Program-made: the position numbers and the translations under genes
NCBI GenBank assembly: GCA_947174985.1
Contig: CAMWLB010000192.1
Location: 1-6,030, forward strand
From: an uncultured Lachnospiraceae bacterium
GTDB taxonomy: Bacteria; Bacillota; Clostridia; Lachnospirales; Lachnospiraceae
Direction: 5' to 3'
Length of the DNA: 6,030 nucleotides
Part shown: in pieces, positions 1 to 4,964 of the stretch
Layout of the letters: each line of letters starts with the position of its first letter
How positions within the stretch are numbered: position 1 is the first letter of the stretch
The notes under the pieces: generated by a model
Database searches by the model: none
What the model saw: only the letters and a program-made list of their open reading frames with translations
Told to the model about the DNA's origin: nothing

Positions 1-994
1 TCATAGTACGGTTTATTTTATAAATACAACTTATATGAATGAATTAAGCTGGGGGACGCATGCTCCGATTGTTGTGGAAGACCCCGAGGAAGGTATCAAT
101 GTTCATGTTCGTGCATTCGGATTATTCGGCGTACATATTGACCGGACAGACCCGGCAAATGCCGTGCTCAATGCCCGCAGATTTCTCTACAGAATCGTGG
201 GAACGCGGGCAGACTTCACAAGGAATGAACTTATCAGCTTTATGAGAGCTAAAATTTTGGAATACGTGCCCGACCTGCTGGCCAAGAGTATCGTTGACCA
301 AAAGATTGGCATTTTGAAGATTAGCACGCACCTTTCTGATTTTTCCCGCATTATTCAGGAAAAATTAGCGGAGCATTTTGCGGAATTCGGCTTAACACTG
401 GACAATTTTTCTTTTTCAAATATTAATGCGCCTGATGAAGACCTTGCCGCAATTAATGAAATGAAAATTCAAAAGAAGCGTGACCAGCTCGAAGCAGAAG
501 GCTCAGCGGCAAAGATGGATATTGAATCTGCTGCAAGAGCACGTATGCGGGAGCGGGAAGGTTACACTTATCAGCAAGAGCAGTCCTTCCAAGTCATGCA
601 GTCCGCTGCTTCGAACGAAGGAACTGCTGCAACGGTTATGGGCGCAGGCATGGGGCTCGGCATGGGCTTCGGCGTCGGCGGCGCCGTAGGAACAGGAATG
701 AGCGCAATCGCCCAAAATACCATCGGCAGCATGCAGACAGTTCCGGCAGATATCCGGCAGACGACGGTATGCGCCGCATGTCAGACGCCAAATCCGGCAG
801 CAGCAAAGTTCTGTATCAACTGCGGACAGACGCTTGCACAGGAAGAGCACTGTCCGGAATGTGGCGGCGTTATCGTAAAAGGCGCCACATTCTGTCCCAA
901 CTGCGGCAGAAAATTATTGCAGGTATGCGCAAACTGTGGTAAGGAGCTCGTAAGTGGTGCAAAATTCTGCCTTAAATGTGGAAACCCTGTATAG
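1..994 (+). CDS. SPFH-domain protein with three C-terminal zinc ribbons (5' truncated by window)
   Basis: The reading frame is open from base 2 through the first ATG at 35, which has no Shine-Dalgarno, and the residues before it (HSTVYFINTTY) continue the SPFH fold, so the true start lies upstream, probably by about 100 codons. Numbering from that ATG: an SPFH/YdjI-like ('virion core protein'-type) domain covers about 1-145, including SWGTHAPI and the FSFSNINAPDEDLAAINEM segment. A charged Ala/Glu-rich helix follows at about 146-195, then a Gly/Met-rich linker at about 198-235. Three CxxC-x10-CxxC zinc ribbons end the protein: C246/249/260/263, C273/276/287/290 and C298/301/312/315. SPFH proteins form oligomeric scaffolds at membranes; Bacillus YdjI is reported to recruit a PspA-type protein. 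The linker resembles a flexible or membrane-touching segment rather than a clear transmembrane helix. It is the first visible gene of a four-gene operon. The family call is firm; the cellular role is inferred. Confidence 0.88.
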   Translation, partial: HSTVYFINTTYMNELSWGTHAPIVVEDPEEGINVHVRAFGLFGVHIDRTDPANAVLNARRFLYRIVGTRADFTRNELISFMRAKILEYVPDLLAKSIVDQKIGILKISTHLSDFSRIIQEKLAEHFAEFGLTLDNFSFSNINAPDEDLAAINEMKIQKKRDQLEAEGSAAKMDIESAARARMREREGYTYQQEQSFQVMQSAASNEGTAATVMGAGMGLGMGFGVGGAVGTGMSAIAQNTIGSMQTVPADIRQTTVCAACQTPNPAAAKFCINCGQTLAQEEHCPECGGVIVKGATFCPNCGRKLLQVCANCGKELVSGAKFCLKCGNPV

Positions 995-1005
995 AAAAAA
1001 GCAAT

Positions 1006-1012
1006 AAGGAGG
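1006..1012 (+). promoter_or_regulatory. Ribosome binding site that sets the start of the second gene
   Basis: A perfect AAGGAGG lies 5 nt before the ATG at 1018. It favours that start over the in-frame ATG at 976, which lies inside the end of the SPFH gene, has no such site, and would add 14 residues ahead of the zinc ribbon that look unrelated to it. Confidence 0.85.
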
Positions 1013-1017
1013 TTGAT

Positions 1018-1830
1018 ATGGATGCAAGCGGATTACAATGTCATGGCTGCGGCAGCTCTAATGTGGAATTTGATCCCAAAAGCAGAAAACTGATTTGCCG
1101 TACCTGCGGCAAAGAAGAATACTATTCAAGAGCAACGCTGAACATGAATGGGAAAGTCGTTTTCAGCAGACAGAATGCAATTCATTTTTTTATGGATGGC
1201 AGATTTGAAGATTCCAGACATTATGCGATGGAAGTTTTAAATATTTTGGCGGATAATGCGCCTGCCTTGTACATTATGGCTTATTACGAAGAATTTGTTG
1301 TAAAAAACGACAGTGCGATGAAACGCTTTTTTCACCAAATGCAGGAGGTTGCCCTGGAATATGACGAGGTACAGGATTTGAGAACGCTGCTCACGGCATC
1401 GTCATACAGGCTTCAGGATTTTGAGGAAGATATGATACAACTGATTGCCAAAAATATGCAAGCGGAGGAAGACATGGAGGACTTGTGCGGTTTTATCGAC
1501 CAAATATGCCCCTACCTCATCTCCAAGAGAACCTCCACAGGATATCTGACCAAAGAACTGGCCAGCATGTACAAAGAACTGGCAGAATACTGTACCATTC
1601 CCAAAACCTGTTTCGCACTGCTAAAGTCGATTGAAACCAATCCCGATTCGCCCTATGTGGACAACAGCTTTTATTTAAAGTCCAAGACGCGTTATTTTTA
1701 CAACAATTATATCCTTCCGGTTGGCGATATTATCAGTGCGATGAACAATCAGGAATATAAGGAAAAATTTATCAATTCCTATCGAAAGAAACAGGCTAAA
1801 TTTTTAGCCGATGCAGAAATGGAGGTATAA
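1018..1830 (+). CDS. Zinc-ribbon protein with helical (TPR-like) body, function unknown
   Basis: This is a 270-residue cytosolic protein. The start at 1018 is chosen for its AAGGAGG site. Residues 8-30 form a TFIIB-like zinc ribbon (C8, C11, C27, C30, with the spacer GSSNVEFDPKSRKLI), followed by KEEYY. From about residue 55 the protein is mostly helical; phrases such as GRFEDSRHYAMEVLNILADN and APALYIMAYYEEF resemble TPR or SEL1-type helix pairs, but no clean repeat consensus is visible. There is no signal peptide or transmembrane segment. It begins 23 bp after the SPFH gene and ends 2 bp before the next gene, so the three are very likely co-transcribed and translationally coupled. Bacillus YdjG also combines a zinc ribbon with an SPFH neighbour, but this protein lacks membrane helices, so it is at most a functional analogue. 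The role is unknown; an adaptor for the SPFH or coiled-coil partner is an inference. Confidence 0.82.
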   Translation: MDASGLQCHGCGSSNVEFDPKSRKLICRTCGKEEYYSRATLNMNGKVVFSRQNAIHFFMDGRFEDSRHYAMEVLNILADNAPALYIMAYYEEFVVKNDSAMKRFFHQMQEVALEYDEVQDLRTLLTASSYRLQDFEEDMIQLIAKNMQAEEDMEDLCGFIDQICPYLISKRTSTGYLTKELASMYKELAEYCTIPKTCFALLKSIETNPDSPYVDNSFYLKSKTRYFYNNYILPVGDIISAMNNQEYKEKFINSYRKKQAKFLADAEMEV

Positions 1831-1832
1831 AA

Positions 1833-3488
1833 ATGGCAGAACAGACTGTACAAACAGTACATATTGACGTGACAAGACTGGAAAACAAAATTGACAGTCT
1901 CTCGGAAACAACGGAAAGGCTAAACTCAATGGTGCACAGCGCCAACGAGGCAATTGAAACTGCGAATCAGAATATTCAGGTTTTAGCGCAAAGATTTCAG
2001 GAAATGGTAAATGACCAGAAAAAGCAGGCAGCTCTGCAGCAGGCTTCGACAGAGCTTGTCCGGGTACGGCAGGAATTGGAGCAAAATTATGGAAATTATA
2101 AGGTTATCAGGGAAACGATGCTCGGCGTACTGCAGGCCACGGATTTGGCGCTTGTCAAAAAAGCAACCATATCAAGGGTTTCGGAGGAGTTAATGCTTTC
2201 CACGCCGAAATACTGGCTTGCACCGTGTCTGGTTGCCGTTGCCGCATGGATTGGAAATGACAGGGATTTAGCACAAAGAGCTATCGCAGAAGCTGTCAAG
2301 AGAGATGAGGAACGAACCGCAATCACAATGGCGCTGATCTGCCGCAGAAATAACAGAGTACAAACTTGCTACGAATGGTTGTCAATCTATTTTTCTCATC
2401 AGAACGCAGCCAATTTCTCAGAAGGAAGTTTTGCGTACATTGATGCCTATGTCAATGGTGTGTTTGGTCCTGACGAAAAGCATATGTGCGATGATTATGT
2501 GATGCAGTGGATGAACGAAATTCGCGGAAATAGCAGCAATCTGGAAGCGTCACAGGAGAAAACATGGAAAGAATACTGCAGCCGGTTCAGTCTCGACATT
2601 TCACATCTCTATCCCGACTTAAACGGAACAGTAGTAGAGTATGAAAACATCAATGAATATGTCAGCAGGATTTTGGCGGTAGATTCCATCGCTGACAACC
2701 TGACGGAAATCAATAACGCATACATCGACCAGAATAGTTTAAAAGCAAAAATCGATAAAAGTTTGATTCAGCTTATCAGCAGATATAATGAGGACGAGGA
2801 ACCGCTTCGAAAAGAGGAACAATATTTGAAAGCCATAAAGTATTTTGAAGGTGATAAGGAAGCTGCAAAACAGTCCATTGTTCATGCAGAGCAGGAACGG
2901 CAGCAAAAAACGCTGAATCTAGTTGAACAGATGTCAAATGTAATTTTGACTGACAAAGACACTTCCCCCTCGGAGAGAAAGACGGCCGTTTCCTTTTTGA
3001 GCGGGTATATCAGAAAAGGCTTTAAAACATATATAACCGAGAAAAAAGAGGCGTTTCCCAATCAGATTACACTCAACGTTGACGGCTGGGTCGGCACCTC
3101 CGCAGATGGCAATAATACCGAGGAACTTTGCAGAGATTTTGAAAATGCAATGACACAGCGGCGTGCGGATGAACTTAAGAAAGCAAGCCGAAGCAAAGAG
3201 AAAGTAATGCTGATAAGCGCAATCGTGCTGGCTGTTATTGGCGTAATCGGTCTTTTTGCAAATGTAGTAGCTGGAATTATTTTATTGATTGGTGCCGGAG
3301 TCCTTGTTGGTCTCTCATTCAAAGCCAAAAAGGAAACCTCTGAAAAGATAAACGCAATCGAACAAGACTATGCCCGCCGGATTGTAAATGGAAAAGTAAA
3401 AATCAACCACACGGCAGCACAATGGAAAGAAGCCAAAGCTGTTGTGTACCAATTTGAAAGCAATCCGGTTCGAGAGATTATTGCATAA
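1833..3488 (+). CDS. Large coiled-coil protein with C-terminal two-helix membrane hairpin
   Basis: A 551-residue protein. GGAGG at 1821-1825, inside the end of the previous gene, lies 7 nt before its ATG, and the genes are 2 bp apart, indicating translational coupling. Residues about 10-95 are a long Gln/Glu-rich coiled coil (VTRLENKIDSLSETTERL and onward). Residues about 100-230 are a compact helical region containing KYWLAPCLVAVAAWIGNDRD, which is somewhat hydrophobic but interrupted by charge and resembles TPR-type helix packing. A second charged helical stretch spans about 294-370 (KEEQYLKAIKYFEGDKEAAK). Two hydrophobic helices, about 458-476 and 478-496, are separated by only Asn477 and form a tight hairpin. 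Both ends should therefore lie on the same side of the membrane, most likely the cytosol. A basic/acidic tail of about 55 residues follows. There are no catalytic motifs. I recognise no named family. With an SPFH neighbour, a membrane anchor or scaffold role is plausible but inferred. Confidence 0.85.
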   Translation: MAEQTVQTVHIDVTRLENKIDSLSETTERLNSMVHSANEAIETANQNIQVLAQRFQEMVNDQKKQAALQQASTELVRVRQELEQNYGNYKVIRETMLGVLQATDLALVKKATISRVSEELMLSTPKYWLAPCLVAVAAWIGNDRDLAQRAIAEAVKRDEERTAITMALICRRNNRVQTCYEWLSIYFSHQNAANFSEGSFAYIDAYVNGVFGPDEKHMCDDYVMQWMNEIRGNSSNLEASQEKTWKEYCSRFSLDISHLYPDLNGTVVEYENINEYVSRILAVDSIADNLTEINNAYIDQNSLKAKIDKSLIQLISRYNEDEEPLRKEEQYLKAIKYFEGDKEAAKQSIVHAEQERQQKTLNLVEQMSNVILTDKDTSPSERKTAVSFLSGYIRKGFKTYITEKKEAFPNQITLNVDGWVGTSADGNNTEELCRDFENAMTQRRADELKKASRSKEKVMLISAIVLAVIGVIGLFANVVAGIILLIGAGVLVGLSFKAKKETSEKINAIEQDYARRIVNGKVKINHTAAQWKEAKAVVYQFESNPVREIIA

Positions 3489-3495
3489 AGGAGGA
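3487..3495 (+). promoter_or_regulatory. Ribosome binding site of the 54-codon gene
   Basis: AAAGGAGGA overlaps the stop codon of the preceding gene. It stands 2 nt from an ATG at 3497 and 8 nt (from the end of AGGAGG) from the in-frame ATG at 3503. The second spacing is normal, so 3503 is the preferred start. The strength of this site is a main reason to believe the short gene is real. Confidence 0.8.
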
Positions 3496-3502
3496 AATGA
3501 CA

Positions 3503-3667
3503 ATGGAAACTAATTTTGATAATGATTTTGACGAACTTGAGCTGATGTTCGGTCAGGGCGAATCGGACCTTCAAAAAATGGAGAAGGTAGTACTGACACA
3601 GAATATCGAGGGATTCGCAAGCTGTTTCCCTGAATGGGATTTGCATCCTCCCGTAAAAAACGCATAG
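3503..3667 (+). CDS. 54-residue acidic microprotein ending the SPFH operon
   Basis: The frame runs from ATG 3503 to TAG 3665-3667. The 54-residue product starts METNFDNDFDELELMFG and ends FPEWDLHPPVKNA. The N-terminal third is strongly acidic and could form a short amphipathic helix (LELMF). The middle (SDLQKMEKVVLTQNIEGF) looks helical. The tail carries a Trp-Asp-Leu-His-Pro-Pro motif. There is one cysteine (C41) and no signal peptide or transmembrane helix. Support for a real gene: a near-perfect Shine-Dalgarno, a 14-bp gap from the upstream gene, a stop 3 bp before a strong terminator, and a sensible non-repetitive composition. I do not recognise a family. A regulator or adaptor peptide for the upstream proteins is possible, but this rests on position only. 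Confidence 0.72.
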   Translation: METNFDNDFDELELMFGQGESDLQKMEKVVLTQNIEGFASCFPEWDLHPPVKNA

Positions 3668-3670
3668 GAT

Positions 3671-3699
3671 AAAGCGGCGGCATTGCCGCCGCTTTTGTC
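3671..3699 (+). terminator. Intrinsic terminator of the SPFH operon
   Basis: An 11-bp perfect stem (AAAGCGGCGGC at 3671-3681, pairing with 3685-3695) closes a 3-nt ATT loop and runs into TTTTGT. It starts 3 bp after the microprotein stop codon, so it ends the four-gene transcript and separates it from the SRP RNA promoter about 50 bp downstream. Confidence 0.93.
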
Positions 3700-3714
3700 T
3701 CATACTCCAGCAAA

Positions 3715-3743
3715 ATAGAGCTTCTGCATATTCACTGCTCTAT
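3715..3743. repeat. Short inverted repeat upstream of the SRP RNA promoter
   Basis: ATAGAGC at 3715-3721 and GCTCTAT at 3737-3743 are perfect 7-bp inverted arms around a 15-nt centre. The right arm ends 8 bp before the -35 element. It could be a regulator site or upstream element, or chance; no known operator is recognised. Confidence 0.3.
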
Positions 3744-3751
3744 CATATTGC

Positions 3752-3780
3752 TTGACAGCACCCGCCAAACACGCTATACT
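3752..3780 (+). promoter_or_regulatory. Strong sigma-A-type promoter of the SRP RNA gene
   Basis: The -35 is TTGACA (3752-3757, perfect), the spacer is 17 bp, and the -10 is TATACT (3775-3780, one mismatch to TATAAT). Transcription should start near A3786 or G3787. G3787 is also the first base that pairs with the RNA's 3' end. Strong constitutive expression fits an SRP RNA gene. Confidence 0.88.
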
Positions 3781-3786
3781 AAGGAA

Positions 3787-4000
3787 GTCGCGTATACGGA
3801 TTTTGGCGGGCGCTTCTATGGCGGCTTCTTTTTCCGGTGATGAAGTTTGGGTCTTGCGCAATGGACATCTGCGAACCGTGTCAGGGTGGGAACACAGCAG
3901 CACTAAGCAGAACCGTTCATGTGCCGCAAGGGTGCCTGGCGGAGCCGGCGGGGGAGTATCGCGTAGAAGTGTCCACCAAAAATCGGATATGCGGCTTTTT
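3787..4000 (+). ncRNA. ffs: Signal recognition particle RNA, Alu-less form with long terminal helix
   Basis: The RNA binds Ffh (SRP54) and helps target nascent membrane and secreted proteins to FtsY and the Sec translocon. The S domain is diagnostic. A GGAA tetraloop (3889-3892) sits on a GUG/CAC stem. Next is the asymmetric loop UCAGG (3881-3885) opposite AGCAGC (3896-3901), the Ffh site. Outer stems are UCUGC/GCAGA (3868-3872 with 3907-3911) and CUUGCG/CGCAAG (3853-3858 with 3925-3930). The segments UUUGGGUC-UUGCGCAA and CAUGUGCCGCA-GGG match my memory of the B. subtilis scRNA. The ends, 3787-3820 and 3962-3995, form a helix of about 33 bp with three mismatches and several G-U pairs, followed by T5 (3996-4000). 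The promoter and T tract predict about 214 nt, between the ~100-nt small and ~270-nt large bacterial types. No 5' Alu-domain sequence is visible, and dnaX is not in the window. Confidence 0.92.
3962..4000 (+). terminator. 3' arm of the SRP RNA terminal helix plus T tract, acting as terminator
   Basis: The 3' arm of the SRP terminal helix ends in GCGGC at 3991-3995, immediately followed by TTTTT (3996-4000). It pairs with the 5' end of the same RNA (3787-3820), so the hairpin spans the whole transcript instead of being local. Termination or end trimming at the T tract is expected. The remaining 73 bp to the next gene show no convincing separate promoter. Confidence 0.6.
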
Positions 4001-4063
4001 ATGTAACAGCAATCACTTATACAAAAGTTTTTGAGAAAAGCGGCAGAATCAGAGCGTCGCAGA

Positions 4064-4069
4064 AAGGAG
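4064..4069 (+). promoter_or_regulatory. Ribosome binding site of the radical SAM gene
   Basis: AAGGAG lies only 4 nt before the ATG at 4074, a little closer than usual. Upstream, the frame has no alternative ATG, GTG or TTG before an in-frame TGA at 4032, so the 4074 start is essentially forced. Confidence 0.75.
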
Positions 4070-4073
4070 CTGC

Positions 4074-4961
4074 ATGGGCTGCAGACTATGTCCCAGAGAA
4101 TGCAATGCGGACCGTGAAAACGGACAGAAAGGTTATTGTGGGGAAACCGCTTCCCTTCGTGTGGCAAGAGCATCTCTGCACATGTGGGAAGAACCTTGTA
4201 TTTCCGGCGATACCGGCTCAGGGACCGTCTTTTTTTCCGGCTGCCCTCTGCACTGCATTTTCTGTCAAAACAGTACCATCTCAGAAAGCGCCGTTGGAAA
4301 AGCCGTTACCCCTGAGCGTCTCGCCGACATTTTTTTAGAGCTGCAGGAAAAGGGCGCCTGCAATATCAATCTGGTAACGCCCACTCATTTTGTGCCGCAA
4401 ATTGCTTCTGCTCTCAGGACAGCCAAAGCAGACGGGCTTTCCCTGCCCATCGTCTACAACACGGGAGGTTATGAAAAAGCAGAAACCCTCCGCCTTTTAG
4501 AGGGTCTTATTGATATCTATCTGCCCGATTGTAAATATGTGTCCACAAAACTTTCCTCCCGCTATTCTAGTGCACCTGACTATTTTTCAATTGCTTCTGT
4601 TGCAATAGCTGAGATGTTTCGTCAGGTCGGCAAGCCTGTGTTTGACAAAGAAACCGGTCTGATGAAGCGCGGCGTTATTGTCCGCCATCTGCTTCTGCCG
4701 GGGCATTTGAATGATTCCAGAAGAGTCGTAGATTATCTCTATCAGACCTACCATGATGATATTTATATCAGTATTATGAACCAGTATACGCCCATGCGCA
4801 CTTTCCTCGATATGCCAAAGCTGAACCGTCGGGTATCGCACAAGGAGTACAACTGGCTGGTTGATTATTGTCTGTCCATCGGCATCGAAAATGGTTTTAT
4901 ACAAGAGGGCGAAACCGCCTCCGAAAGCTTTATTCCGCCCTTTGATTTGGAAGGAGTCTGA
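4074..4961 (+). CDS. PflX-like radical SAM protein (pyruvate formate-lyase-activating enzyme homologue)
   Basis: A 295-residue cytosolic [4Fe-4S] radical S-adenosylmethionine protein of the PflX (COG1313) type. The radical SAM motif CPLHCIFC gives C57, C61 and C64, preceded by SGTVFFSG. A second N-terminal cysteine set, CRLCPREC and GYCG (C3, C6, C10, C22), precedes the core; such CxxCPRxC starts typify PflX-type proteins and could hold another metal or cluster. NTGGYE (129-134) occupies the place of the SAM-contacting GGE-like motif, and YLPDCKY (149-155) and QYTPM are further family-like segments. The family is named after pyruvate formate-lyase activases, but its substrate is not established. 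Length is normal and the gene appears intact. It lies 73 bp after the SRP RNA, with no glycyl radical enzyme beside it. Its own promoter is not clear: TATACA at 4018-4023 lacks a good -35. It ends 3 bp before the convergent gene. Confidence 0.92.
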   Translation: MGCRLCPRECNADRENGQKGYCGETASLRVARASLHMWEEPCISGDTGSGTVFFSGCPLHCIFCQNSTISESAVGKAVTPERLADIFLELQEKGACNINLVTPTHFVPQIASALRTAKADGLSLPIVYNTGGYEKAETLRLLEGLIDIYLPDCKYVSTKLSSRYSSAPDYFSIASVAIAEMFRQVGKPVFDKETGLMKRGVIVRHLLLPGHLNDSRRVVDYLYQTYHDDIYISIMNQYTPMRTFLDMPKLNRRVSHKEYNWLVDYCLSIGIENGFIQEGETASESFIPPFDLEGV

Positions 4962-4964
4962 TTT

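Noticed and set aside
503..850. Open frame of 115 codons on the minus strand
   Set aside because: Antisense shadow of the SPFH gene; its cysteines come from the opposite strand's Gly/Ala codons and no ribosome site is apparent.
35..994. SPFH gene starting at the ATG at 35
   Set aside because: The frame is open upstream with SPFH-like residues, there is no ribosome site, and the N-terminal part of the domain would be missing.
976..1017. Earlier ATG (976) for the second gene
   Set aside because: It overlaps the SPFH gene end, lacks a ribosome site, and the added residues do not fit; the ATG at 1018 has AAGGAGG.
3368..3713. Two minus-strand open frames over the end of the coiled-coil gene and the microprotein
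   Set aside because: They run through the terminator hairpin, oppose a well-supported + strand gene with a ribosome site, and look like random translation.
3995..4023. Promoter for the radical SAM gene (TATACA at 4018)
   Set aside because: The -35 position falls in the T tract (CTTTTT) and matches TTGACA poorly, so it is not supported.
3752..4034. Two short + strand open frames in the 400-bp gap
   Set aside because: They lie within the SRP promoter and RNA, which fully explain the sequence conservation there.
3700..4173. Minus-strand open frame of 157 codons
   Set aside because: It spans the SRP RNA and its promoter on the opposite strand; the product is Cys/Pro-rich with no recognisable domain.
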